DNA from: Schizophyllum amplum
Taxonomy: Eukaryota; Basidiomycota; Agaricomycetes; Agaricales; Schizophyllaceae
Reading direction: 5' to 3'
Assembly (NCBI GenBank): GCA_007026445.1
Contig: VDMD01000030.1
Coordinates: forward strand, 1 to 64,000
DNA: 64,000 bases
The notes under the pieces were generated by a model. The model worked only from the letters and a program-made list of their open reading frames with translations. It did no database searches and had not been told where the DNA came from. This document shows, in pieces, positions 47,313-57,605 of the stretch. A program made the translations under genes and the position numbers. Every line of letters starts with the position of its first letter. Position 1 is the stretch's first letter.

Positions 47313-50300
47313 CTACAAGAGAGTCACGAGAACGACCCAAGGGTGGAGGTGGTCGATGAGGAAATCGTCGACCACATAAACCCAGCCCCAGAATTGAACG
47401 AAGGGGAAACAGTATGCATGTCGAATGAAGAATTCGACAAGCATATGGACGGGTTGAGGGCCATACGAGTCGAAGGGATCGCCGAAAAGCGATCCCCCAC
47501 CGTGGAAATTGTCGATGAAGAGGTCATCGACAACGTGAATCCCGCAGTCGAGTTAAACGACAGCGAGTCGGTATGCATGTCGAATGAAGAATTCGACAAA
47601 TACCTTAAGGAAATAAAAGAAGAAAAAACATATCGTCGCAAGGATGGCGGGGGACAAGAGTCCACCGCCAAGGAGCCACCGCAGGGAAGCGATGACTGGC
47701 TGTGGAAGGAACGGCCAGTCCGAGAAAACGCGCCACAGCCCCCATGCAAATGGGAGCACATGATGCATGAGCGAATCGACGACGCTCGATACGAGAGGAT
47801 CCGCGTACTATTCGAAGAACCGTACGCATCGCGAGGACAGTTCGAGGACACGCCGGAGCGACATAATGTCGATCCGGAGGAGGGGCTACAAACCGTCATT
47901 GACTATGCGTCAATGATGCGAATTGGAGAGCATGAGGAAATCAAAGATGTCCCCATGGAGGTTCCTGTCAGGGAACCAGAGAGTCGCCGAAGCAAAGAAG
48001 AAGACGAGGCGCGTTACGCGTCGTTCACGGAGGACGACATTCCTCGCTTACGACAGAGGTGGTTGGACAAGGAGAGCGATCTCCTGTCCGGAGTTCCAGA
48101 AAAACTTCCCCCGATGAGGGAGGTTAATCATAAAATTCCGCTGATTGATGAGCAGCGGAACTACCGATACCACATGCCACGATGCGCGGAGGTGCTCAAG
48201 GAGCAACTCCTCGCTAAGATCGGGCGGTACGAGAGAGCCGGATGGTGGGAGCAGATCAGCACCGAACAGGCTGCTCCCATGTTATGTATTCCGAAGAAGG
48301 ATGGTACGCTTCGTACCGTCATTGATTGTCGGAAGCGGAACGACAACACGGTAAAGGACGTAACTCCTTTACCGGACCAGGATCAGATTCGAATGGACGT
48401 CGCGCGCGCGCCGTACCGGTCAAAAATCGATCTATCGGATGCGTACGAGCAGGTGCGCATCGTACCTGAGGACGTAGGGAAGTCCTCATTTGCCACAATA
48501 TACGGATCGTATATGAGCAAAGTGATGCAGCAAGGGGACTGCAACGCGCCATCAACCTTTCAAAGGTTGATGACGCATATCTTCCGAGACTGTATCGGAA
48601 GATTCATCCACGTATACTTGGATGATATATTCGTGTTCAGCGATTCAATCGAGGAACACGAAGGCCACTTGGCTATCATATTCTCCCGCCTCCGTGAGGC
48701 GGAATTGTATATGAAGGCTGCCAAGGTTGACCTATACGCCGAGGTAGTCGACTGCCTCGGCCATAAAATTGACCACGCCGGCCTTCACGCCGACGGGGAT
48801 AAAATGGCAAAAATACGCGGGTGGCGAACCCCCCGCGACTACGGAGACATACAGCGATTCCTTGGAATCGTTCAATACCTTGCGCAGTTCCTACCGGAAC
48901 TGGCGGCGTACGCAGGCCCGCTAAGCGCCATAACGAAAGGGGGGCAACCCTTTTTCTGGCGAGCAATACATGAGCGATGCTTCGAGCGCATAAAGCATTT
49001 ATGCTCGAAGACACCGATCCTCAAGCCCATTGACGCGCGCAAAGATGAACCAATATGGGTCATCTGCGATGCGTCCATGGCCGGAGTCGGGGCGATGTAC
49101 GGCCAGGGCGAGAGCTGGAAGACTTGTCGTCCAGCTGGATTTATGTCGCGGAAATTCACCGCGACACAACGTAATTATCGTACGTTCGAGCAGGAGACGC
49201 TAGCAATACTCGAAGCTCTCCTGAAGTGGGAGGACAAATTGATCGGACGACGTATACACATCGTCACGGATCATCGAGCCCTTGAGTTCTTCCAAACTCA
49301 AGGGCGACTATCAGCCCGACAGACGCGATGGATGGAATATCTATCGCGCTTCGACTTTGACATCACGTATGTCAAAGGGTTGGAGACCAAGGTAGCGGAC
49401 GCGCTGTCCCGCTATCATCTGAATGATACATGGGAGGATATAACTCCTCCCTACGAGTACGCGAATGCCGACGTGAGGCTCGATCCTGAGGGGGAGGATC
49501 TTCCCCTCGGTCGTAAGGAGGAGTTGGATGTAGTGAACATGGCCTATGTTCACGCAATGAATGAGCGCGTAGAGGACCGCGACCTAGAGGCGGAAGAACT
49601 GGCACGAGAGGCAGAGCCCGTCCGAGAGGACGAGCTGCACCACGTGGATCCGGCGCAGAACCCAACGGTCGAGGAGATTCTGGCCAGTGGACCGGATCTC
49701 CGGGAACGGGTGGCGCAAGAATTCTCTGAATTCTTCCGCACTATTCAAGCCAGCTACAAAGAGGACCCGCTTTGTAGTAAGATCCTCGCCGCGCCACGAA
49801 AATATCACAATTTTCGCGTGTACGAAAATGTCGTATGGACCAGGAATGAGCACAACGACTGGGTCGTTGTGGTACCAAAGGGTCGCTTTGTCGACAACAC
49901 GTTGCGCGGGCTTGTCGTAGAACAAGCCCATGCAGTGGTGGGTCACTATAACGCGACGCGAACCAGCGAATATATTCGCCGATGGTACTGGTGGCCGAAG
50001 ATTTATTCGGACGTGGAGAAGTTCTGCAAATCTTGTGAGATTTGCCAAACCGCCAAAGGGGCCTACGCGAGTGGGGCTAAAGGCGAGCTACACAGCCTGC
50101 CGATACCCATCAAGCCGTGGGACTCCATTGGAATGGACTTTATTGGTCCATTCCCCGAGAGTCAAGGGTTCAATTATCTCTGGGTGATAATTGACAGGAT
50201 GACCTCAATGGTCCACCTGATACCGGTGAACACGACCACGACAGCCGTTGAGCTATCGTGGATTTACTTTCGGGAGATCGTTCGCCTACACGGTCTCCCT

Positions 50301-51272
50301 TCGTCGATTGTCAGCGACAGGGACTCTAAGTTCACGTCGCTATGGTGGACGGAGCTCCACCGTCTACTTGGGGCAAAGCTCCTGATGTCCACCGCCTTCC
50401 ATCCTCAAACGGATGGCCAGACGGAGCGGGCGAACCGCTCCATCGCTCAGATTCTTCTGTCGTTTGTACGACCCAATCAACGCGATTGGGTGCAACGATT
50501 TCCGTTGGTGGAGTTTGCAATAAACTCCAGCATTAGCAGCGCGACCGGGTTCGCACCGTTCGAGCTCAACTACGGCTACATGCCGTCGATGATCCAAGAA
50601 ATCCGTGAATCCACGGACAAGCCGCCCAAGGGTCTGCGGGACTTTGCTATGCAAGCCCTGCAGAACGTAGCGGACGCCCACGACTGCTTAATCGAGGCGC
50701 GGGTATTCCAAAAACATCACGCCGACAATCATCGGCGTGAGGACCCAAAGATAGGGGAGGGAGACTTTGTCTACCTATCCACCAAGAATTTAAACTTACC
50801 CAAGGGACGAGCCACTAAGCTCCTCCCTAAATTTGTCGGACCTTACAAGGTCCTGAAGGCCCAGCCCGAGTCATCGACATACGAGCTGGACCTACCAGAT
50901 GCGCTCCGGCAGCGGCGGATTCATCCGCGCTTCCACGTCAGCTTGTTGCGACCTCATGTCGCAAACGACGATGTATTATTCCCCAGTCGTGCGTTCGTGC
51001 AACACTACGACTTCGGCGCCCCCAACAACGCCGAGTTCCTCGTGAACAGGATCACGGGACACAAATGGGTCGGTGAAGAGATATTCTTCACCGTCGAATG
51101 GGAGCTCGGCGACGTGACGGACGAGCCGTTAACGAACGTTAACGAACTCACGGCGCTGGATGACTACTTAACGCTACAAGGCGTTAAGGAATGGTCGGAG
51201 TTGCCGGGGAAGCGGCCGGTGCGGCAGCGTCGGGCGCCCGCGCGCACGCGCGGCATGGTGCGCACCAGTTGA
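47313..51272 (+). CDS. pol: Retrotransposon pol: reverse transcriptase, RNase H, integrase, chromodomain-like tail
   Basis: About 1,319 intact codons directly after the UGA, in the protease frame; the first in-frame ATG is at 47418. The N-terminal segment has an internal duplication (VCMSNEEFDK occurs twice, about 55 residues apart). RT: IDLSDAYEQV and the YLDDIFVFS catalytic box. RNase H: ICDASMAGVGAM, an E in FEQETLAIL, and TDHRALEFF. Integrase: zinc-binding H-H-C-C (H near QAHAVVGH, then CKSCEICQ) and the D-D-E triad in MDFIGPF, SDRDSKF and TDGQTERAN. The C-terminus, ITGHKWVGEEIFFTVEWELG, is chromodomain-like. The domain order is Ty3/gypsy and all catalytic residues are present. Confidence 0.93.
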   Translation, partial: LQESHENDPRVEVVDEEIVDHINPAPELNEGETVCMSNEEFDKHMDGLRAIRVEGIAEKRSPTVEIVDEEVIDNVNPAVELNDSESVCMSNEEFDKYLKEIKEEKTYRRKDGGGQESTAKEPPQGSDDWLWKERPVRENAPQPPCKWEHMMHERIDDARYERIRVLFEEPYASRGQFEDTPERHNVDPEEGLQTVIDYASMMRIGEHEEIKDVPMEVPVREPESRRSKEEDEARYASFTEDDIPRLRQRWLDKESDLLSGVPEKLPPMREVNHKIPLIDEQRNYRYHMPRCAEVLKEQLLAKIGRYERAGWWEQISTEQAAPMLCIPKKDGTLRTVIDCRKRNDNTVKDVTPLPDQDQIRMDVARAPYRSKIDLSDAYEQVRIVPEDVGKSSFATIYGSYMSKVMQQGDCNAPSTFQRLMTHIFRDCIGRFIHVYLDDIFVFSDSIEEHEGHLAIIFSRLREAELYMKAAKVDLYAEVVDCLGHKIDHAGLHADGDKMAKIRGWRTPRDYGDIQRFLGIVQYLAQFLPELAAYAGPLSAITKGGQPFFWRAIHERCFERIKHLCSKTPILKPIDARKDEPIWVICDASMAGVGAMYGQGESWKTCRPAGFMSRKFTATQRNYRTFEQETLAILEALLKWEDKLIGRRIHIVTDHRALEFFQTQGRLSARQTRWMEYLSRFDFDITYVKGLETKVADALSRYHLNDTWEDITPPYEYANADVRLDPEGEDLPLGRKEELDVVNMAYVHAMNERVEDRDLEAEELAREAEPVREDELHHVDPAQNPTVEEILASGPDLRERVAQEFSEFFRTIQASYKEDPLCSKILAAPRKYHNFRVYENVVWTRNEHNDWVVVVPKGRFVDNTLRGLVVEQAHAVVGHYNATRTSEYIRRWYWWPKIYSDVEKFCKSCEICQTAKGAYASGAKGELHSLPIPIKPWDSIGMDFIGPFPESQGFNYLWVIIDRMTSMVHLIPVNTTTTAVELSWIYFREIVRLHGLPSSIVSDRDSKFTSLWWTELHRLLGAKLLMSTAFHPQTDGQTERANRSIAQILLSFVRPNQRDWVQRFPLVEFAINSSISSATGFAPFELNYGYMPSMIQEIRESTDKPPKGLRDFAMQALQNVADAHDCLIEARVFQKHHADNHRREDPKIGEGDFVYLSTKNLNLPKGRATKLLPKFVGPYKVLKAQPESSTYELDLPDALRQRRIHPRFHVSLLRPHVANDDVLFPSRAFVQHYDFGAPNNAEFLVNRITGHKWVGEEIFFTVEWELGDVTDEPLTNVNELTALDDYLTLQGVKEWSELPGKRPVRQRRAPARTRGMVRTS

Positions 51273-51416
51273 ACATAACTCACGTGCACGCACGTGAGAT
51301 CACGCTGGGCCACCCGCGTGACTCAGACTGTAAAGTCTCGGCAAGTGCCGACACCGTCACAGTGTCGGTCACAACGCGGAAGGAACTTTTCCAAGTTCCT
51401 TCCAACTACCACTCTG

Positions 51417-53822
51417 ATGGACACGAACAGCACTCACCATAACGCTGCGACGACTGCACAGTCGTCGCAGCAGGGGGAGGGCCCCGTCCATCATTTACAC
51501 CATATGCAAGTGGATGACGACATCCGCGAGCGAAAATTCGAGGCGAATACGTTCGTCGGCGCGCTGATATGCGGGTGCTCGATCTGCACCGCATACATGC
51601 AGCACGTCTTCAGCGCTGTGACAGCCAATAACGCGTCCCTTATGGAGGCCAGGCAGCGGCTCTGGGGCACCGGGCCGGCGGCGGCGCCACAAGTGGCGAC
51701 GCCGCCGCAAGGAACGGACGAGAGGATGCGCGAGCGGATGGAGAGGCTCGCGCATGAGAGGGACGATGCACGCAAGCGGATGGAGAGGCTTGCGCGCGAG
51801 AGAGATGAGGCCCGCGACGACGTAGAGGTCGCGCAAGGCGAATTGCAGCACGCCAACGACAAGCTGTCGATGGCATTCTGCGAGCTGGACCAGTGGCGTG
51901 TGCGCGAACACCTCCACACTGAACATGTGGCGTCGCGCTATTCCACGGTGTCGGGCCAGTTCGTTGATACGAACACGGCCCCGCGTCTGTGGATCGAATT
52001 CTCCGCGGAGGACATCCTCCACGGGCAAGAGCGCGACGACGCTATGCGCCGCATCATCGACGCGCCAAGCGGTCGTCTGGGAAGGGAGTGGACCGACGGT
52101 CCACTGCCGAGAGAGGGGGCGCAAGCGCGAGCACGAGCACGGCCCAGCCGTACCCAGGCGCCGGTATGCCATTCACCATCGGCCCCGTCGTGACCGATGG
52201 CTACATGGACGACTACTCGGACCGCGCGACGTCGAGCGACGAGGACGACGGCAGTTCCGTCGGCCAGAAGCGGAAGGCGACGAGGACCAGCGGAGGTCAG
52301 AGGAGCCGCGGGTGGGAACAAGGCGCTGGCGGGTCAGCCAGCGCACCGCCACCACGCCAACACCGCAGGCCCTACCGCCGCAGGCTTCGCAGCCGCAGGC
52401 GTTCCTACCGCAGCAACAGGGTCTGACCCTCGCAGCGGGAGGAAACATGCGTGGCCGCGGAACGTTCTTCCGCGGCGGGCGAGGGCTACCGCGGCAGGGG
52501 GCGGTCGGGCGCTCGGGGCGGACGAAACCGCCGCCCCCCATATCACTCGATGAGGTGCTACAGGGCCGCGATCCAACCGAGATCGAGGACCCCGAGATGA
52601 AGCGGCTGGTGCAGACGTTCTTGGACATCTGCGAGGTCGACCCGAGAACATCACATCCGACGACTTGCGTCGTCGCGTGTTGTACACGAACGAGGTCAAG
52701 GTCGCCCAGGCGTGCGACAAGTTCTTGCGCACGCGGCCGCAACGCTTCCTCCTCGGGCAGAGCCAGATGCCCAAGTGGCCTGGCCATACGAAGGGGCAGC
52801 AGAGCCAGCCGGGAAAGCGATCTGGCCTGGGGCCGATGCTGTCGTATTACGCGGCGAACCACATCACCGCGCCGCGGGGCATACGCTCCGTGGAGTACAC
52901 GAAGGAGATCGTCCTGATCTCCATTCCTCATGTACGGGGCTACCGACTAGTGTCGTTGGCCATCCCGACGCTGTTCACGTTCGCGGAAGCCGCTAGCTTC
53001 CGCGACTTGTTCGTGATGTTCATCATCGAGGTGATGTGCGTGCCGCTCGACACGGGTCGGGTCGGGTATGAAGCCTGGATCGAGGCCCTGCAGACGCCGA
53101 CCACCACCGTGCGTACGGCTACGCCGTACGACCCGTTCGCAATGGGACCGTTGACGTCCTCAACGCTCGTCGCGTACCTGACCAGCATCGGGGTCAGCAC
53201 GATCGAGTTGGGCGACGCCTTGCCGTACTGTATCGAGTACGTGTACAAGCGTGCGTCGTCCATGACGTCCCCCGATGGTGTCGCGGCTATGCGGCGTGCA
53301 TACGTGGCCGCCCTGCAGTTTCGTGGGCTGAACGCGTGGCCTGTCGGGCTACCAGGACCACGCTACTGGACGTCGTTCAGTGGTGATGTCCATAACGGCG
53401 TACGCTACGCCGACCCGGTCATGCCTGGCGACACCCAGCGCCTCGTACTGCGGCCTACAGCGTTGCAGGGCGACATCGTCGACCCCCTCGGCCACCTGTT
53501 CTACAACCCGCGTACGGCGCTGGAGGCCGAGCAGTTTGGCCCCTGCATTCCGATCCAGGTCGCGTCATGGCCAGACCCATCACGCCGCGCGCCGCCGCCG
53601 CCGCCTCCGCCATCAGCGCCATCGCCCGCCACGACCAGCGCCATCCCCGCCACCGGTTCGACCCCGGCCGCGGATCCTTCCGCGAGTGCCTCGACGGCAG
53701 TCGACGTATCGTCGACTGCCCACGACGTGGTGATGACCGAGACAACAACCGGGGACGGCGGTCAGACAACCGCCGGGCCGGCCGCTGTGTCGACAGAGAG
53801 CGGGGCCGCAGAGCCGTCGTAG
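51417..53822 (+). CDS. Extra coding region downstream of integrase (coiled coil), in several frames
   Basis: Begins with a 258-codon frame (51417-52193, MDTNSTHHNAATT) containing a strongly charged coiled-coil repeat (DERMRERMERLAHERDDARKR). Reading then has to move to other frames (GYMDDYSDRATSSDEDD at about 52,200; a Gly/Arg/Pro-rich part and ISLDEVLQGRDPTEIEDPEM at about 52,540) and finally to 52665-53822 (VLYTNEVKVAQACDKFL ... Pro/Ser/Thr-rich tail). This is the position where some retroelements carry an envelope-like gene, but I see no signal peptide or membrane segment. Function unknown. At least three 1-nt shifts are needed to read it through. Confidence 0.5.
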
Positions 53823-54194
53823 GCGTGCGGACGAGATCGTCCGCGACGCGCCTCGACGCAACAGCACCGGCGGCGTTGTCGTCTCCGGTGGGCTGACTGT
53901 GGTCGTTCGTCGGGGGTCGCCGTATCACGAGACCGGATGGCTCTGATCTGCGGGTCGCCCTGGTATTCGAACTTGCTCCAGACGAGACGTTACGCGCAAT
54001 GTGTAACCCTCGTCTGTTTTTATTTTATCTGTCATTCTCGGCGCCGGTGTATCTATCTGATGCACCGGCTCATCTTGTACTCACTCGCGCGCCGGGGCAT
54101 CATAGCGATGCACCGGCCTATCTTGGACTATTCCGCGTCAACGGACGCGCCTTTCTTGAAGGATGGAGACGTGTGCCACGTCTCAGGGGGAGGG
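53823..54194 (+). other. 3' untranslated region and polypurine tract of the retrotransposon
   Basis: No coding function recognised. AGGGGGAGGG at 54185-54194 directly precedes the 3' LTR and is the likely polypurine tract for plus-strand priming. Confidence 0.7.
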
Positions 54195-54390
54195 TGTAAG
54201 GGGGAGCGCCCCAAAAGGACTTAACTATTATTTATTATATTTTGTATAACGTGTGCGAAGCTGTCCCGATTGGGACAGCTTCCTTCTTGTCACACACCAT
54301 CACGTATACGTACTGAATTGCATCTTGCGGTTCTGTTTATACGTGTGTGATCTAAGGAGATAGAGCTCTACGAGGCCTTGCCTCGTTACA
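54195..54390 (+). repeat. 3' LTR of the Ty3/gypsy element
   Basis: 196 bp, no difference seen from the 5' LTR at 43492-43687. Confidence 0.95.
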
Positions 54391-54395
54391 AAAAG
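54391..54395. repeat. Right target site duplication AAAAG
   Basis: Pairs with 43487-43491; on the gene strand it is CTTTT, part of the GTLPF codons of K8. Confidence 0.9.
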
Positions 54396-55992
54396 GCAGA
54401 GTACCCTTTGCGAATAAATCAGTCACGTGCAGTCAGATGATCACGCAGATGCGCGCAACGAACCGATCTGCGTCCTATAGGGCCCACTTTCTCCCGCCCT
54501 TTGACAAGCACCGCACAGCTCAAGTCAATCAGAAGTCCCCGCCGGAGCGACGAGCCCGGCTGCTCATGTATCATGATATTATTGTCGCTGATGTCGCAGT
54601 GCAGCACATCTTTCACTTCATAGAGATCCCAATGAGCTGCGGATCGAGTCAGCGTCACGACGTTCACGAAACGCGCACACTAGAGTGCCCACCTTTGACG
54701 GAATCGCGTAAAACAGAAAGCAGCTCCTCCTTCGAAGCGAACTCCTGCAGCGGCCGCGCGTAAGGCTTGAGCACAAGACGGCGGAGTTCGAGCTGCGGGA
54801 TATGTCCGATGATGGCCCACCGCTCGGACGTGCCCCCTAGCGCGTCGCGCAGCACGGTCGTCGTGTAAGGCATGCCGTCGGGTCGAAGGACCGTCTCCTC
54901 GCAAACAACATCTGCTACGCCCTCCAGACTGGCCGCCATTTCGAGGAACTCGCCCTCGGTAATCGGCCTCTTCTTATCGGCCCACACGTTCTTCACGACG
55001 AAGTCCTGGTCACTATCTGGCAGGCGGCATCGCCAGCAGGTGGTCCTGCCGTGAATATCCTTGGTAATCGACAGCGTCTCGGCGATCTCGTACTCCAGGC
55101 CACCGACAGTGACGAAGCGAAGACCGTACCGAGACACAATCGAGGGATCCTTTCCGCCGTGGGTCTTGTCGAGGAGCGTCAATCCCATGATCATGCGAGC
55201 GAAGATGACCGGAGTATCGTGGACGTTGCAAGGGACAGACAAAACAAGGCCGGCGCGGTCATAGCACGCTAGTTGGACTACGTCACCTCCGAGCGCGAGG
55301 CCGACGTGATATAGTCGGTCTTGCTGGGTCGCGAAAGCATTTGCCGCACCGCTCGACAGCCGACGGAGAGCCTCAGGCATGCAATCCGGTCCGCCCACGA
55401 TTTGGACGTCGCAGAGCACATCCGCCCACTGAACGTCGCCTACGTCCACATCTGCGAGAGCAATGCCGGGGACCTGTCTAGTTTCACCGTTCGATAGGAT
55501 CCGCATACTTTCGGTCACTATCCATTGGCGAGGAGTGGTGGGTATTGGGCACTTCATCGCAGTATAGCCGACGCAGCAGCAGCGAGTGAAATCGTTGAGA
55601 TACTTGGCCATCGAGCGAGCTTGACAGGCTGGGTCTGCATAGAGGGAAGGCGACGGGTAGTTTATCCACTTGCGTTCCTTCAAGCTGTACAGGAGATCGT
55701 CCAGAGCACCGACAACAAAGCTGGGTGGCGTGGGAAACATGTTATCTGGGAAGAGCGTGCTGACAGTGCCGCAAATCTCGACAGACGCTCGTTCAAGTGC
55801 CGTGACCGCGTCCTTCTCCAGGGCAGCATGCGGCAAGAGGATGCACGCAGTTGGACGCTCTAGAAGCCTCGAGGAGGGGTACGGTGGTATAGGAGGAGCG
55901 GCGTCTTGACTCTTGCGCGATGAAGCTCCACCGCCCGAGTTGGCTTTATGTCTCTGAGTACATAGCCGTTGCGAGACCTCGGTCGGCGGCAT

Positions 55993-56304
55993 CACTGTTA
56001 ACGTCGTATGAGTTGAAGAGGAATAAGTTTTTTCACACCGCGAGTGGTTAAGGGCAGGCAAGCAGACTGAGTCCTGAGGAGATACCAGTCTGAGGTAGTT
56101 GAGGAATGGGTTAAAAGGCTGATAACGGTGATGGTTCAAGTCAAGGCGCGTCCGTGACCGCGGCGGCGGCACGTGGTAATTGAAGCACGTGATGCGTGGG
56201 ACATCTGCTGGTGCGCCGTCATTCGCGGCCGTTGTCCGGACTTGCCATTGTTCTCTTCTGGTTCTCCTTTACCATCACTCTCTGCCCGTCAGTTCACCCT
56301 CAGT
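55993..56304. promoter_or_regulatory. Divergent promoter between K8 and UBC6
   Basis: 312 bp between the starts of the two genes. About 56,130-56,160 has GATGGTTCAAGTCAAGGCG, similar to blocks upstream of K4 and K9. A CT-rich stretch lies at about 56,250-56,285 before UBC6. Confidence 0.45.
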
Positions 56305-57605
56305 ATGGCCAGTAAAGCTGCTCAGAAACGCGTACGTGGTCCGGAACCCTTGTCCACCGCCCTCGCTGATGTAATCCATGTTCCCCAATGACCTGTATCT
56401 GGATTGGCGCCAATGGGATGCATACTGTGAATCTGTATATAATTCTGCGGACCCGCCGATAGCTCTCGAAGGAATACGCAACGATGCAGAAGGAGCCGCC
56501 TCCGTTCGTATGGGCTGTGCCCGACGAGCGCAACATCCTGACTTGTGCGTAGCTTGTGGCGTCGTGCGAGTTCCCCCCGCTGACCATATCTCTCAGGGAA
56601 CTTCATCATCGTGAGCAAGGTCATGCAGTCGAATGATCGACGCTCACTCTGTGCAGCGCGGGCCACCTGATTCGCCGTTCGCTGGCGGAGAGTACCATGG
56701 TCAACTTCTGTTCCCATCCGAGTACCCGTTCAAGCCGCCGGGTATCAAGGTGCGTTGAACGTGCACTGCGGCCCACACCAGATACTGATCATCTCCCAGA
56801 TGCTCACCCCGTCCGGGCGCTTCTACCCGGACAAGAAGATCTGCTTCTCCATGTCGGACTTCCATCCTGGGAGCGTGCGTCCACTGCTTCTTATCCATGT
56901 CTACTAAAGCTAACGATGCAATAGTGGAATCCCGCATGGAGCGTCGCGACGATGTACGTGCAAGGCAGCTAGCCTATGCCCAAAATCTTTCCCTAGTACC
57001 CCGCAGACTCATGTTGTCACACATCGCTGCTGTATCTCTACACCGACTCCCCACAACACCTCTCGCCCTCTCTTACGCACCATGCTGACACTATGCTCAG
57101 CTTGACCGGCCTTCTATCTTTCATGCTCTCCGACGAGATCACCACGGGTTCCGTTAATAGCTCACCCGCCCACAAGCGCGGGTTTGCCGCCCAGAGCCAC
57201 ACGTGGAATATCCAGCAGCCGCGCTTCCGCGAAGCATTCCCCGAGGTGCGTCAGTACCCGATGTACGACGCATACCCAATTCTGACCACCATCCTACAGT
57301 TCGCTACCCCGCAAATGCGCGACCTACCGAACATGGGCGAGAAGGAGCGCGGCAAGGCACCCTCGCCGCCCGCGCCTGCTCCTCCAGCCGCGGCATCATC
57401 GGCGGTAGGCGCGGCAGGCGCACCGGGCGCAAGACCTGCGCCGGCGAACAGCGCTGGCTCTGCGGCGGGTGCAAATCCCCCAGCAGGCGCAAATGCCCCA
57501 GCAGCGGGGACGGGCTCTTGGGGGGCGGTGCTGTGGGAGAAGTGGCGCTGGGGGGTGCTGATCGTGTTGGCGATCATGGTGTCGAGGATCTCGGTGCCGA
57601 AGTAG
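56305..57605 (+). CDS. UBC6: ER tail-anchored ubiquitin-conjugating enzyme E2 (UBC6/UBE2J type)
   Basis: Eight exons: 56305-56331, 56463-56544, 56597-56610 (14 nt), 56657-56749, 56800-56874, 56925-56953, 57101-57245 and 57300-57605, all in phase (256 aa). It opens MASKAAQKRLSKEY. The E2 fold is evident: EPPPFVWAVPDERNILTWNF, GPPDSPFAGGEYHGQL, FPSEYPFKPPGIKMLTPSGRF and the active-site cysteine in KKICFSMSDFHPGSWNPAW, then LTGLLSFMLSDEITTGS. These match the UBC6/UBE2J subfamily, which lacks the usual HPN tripeptide. A Pro/Ala/Gly-rich linker precedes a C-terminal hydrophobic anchor (WGVLIVLAIMVSRISV). The family role is ER-associated degradation, with the catalytic domain facing the cytosol. 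It is the only non-kinase host gene inside the cluster. Confidence 0.93.

Larger units (their letters stand above)
43492..54390 (+). mobile_element. Ty3/gypsy LTR retrotransposon, 10.9 kb
   Basis: Identical 196-bp LTRs, a purine tract just before the 3' LTR and AAAAG duplications define the ends. The order gag, protease, RT, RNase H, integrase identifies Ty3/gypsy. A chromodomain-like segment after integrase suggests a chromovirus-type element. No tRNA primer-binding site was recognised after the 5' LTR. The pol frame is intact over 3.9 kb, while the gag region and the region downstream of integrase need several frame changes. LTR identity implies very recent insertion. Confidence 0.95.
42920..55992 (-). 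pseudogene. FunK1 kinase K8, split by the Ty3/gypsy insertion
   Basis: Exon 1 55992-54693 (start MPPTEVSQRLCTQRHK), exon 2 54636-54464, exon 3 54405-54391 continuing at 43486-42920. The first five codons of exon 3 (GTLPF) lie right of the retrotransposon and MACDIVQY onward lies left of it. The two parts are in phase across the insertion if the AAAAG duplication is counted once (684 aa). Landmarks: DFVVKNVWADKK, HCDISDNNIMI, PWHDLESFLYVL, tail SKRKKIVHAD. The metal-binding motif is LLIDLSCA, with Ser replacing the second Asp seen in paralogs. Apart from the insertion I see no frameshift, so disruption is recent. Exon 1 starts head-to-head with UBC6. Confidence 0.9.

Noticed and set aside
51417..53822. 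Envelope-like gene downstream of integrase
   Set aside because: No signal peptide, transmembrane segment or fusion-like region is visible; the region is coiled coil and low complexity.
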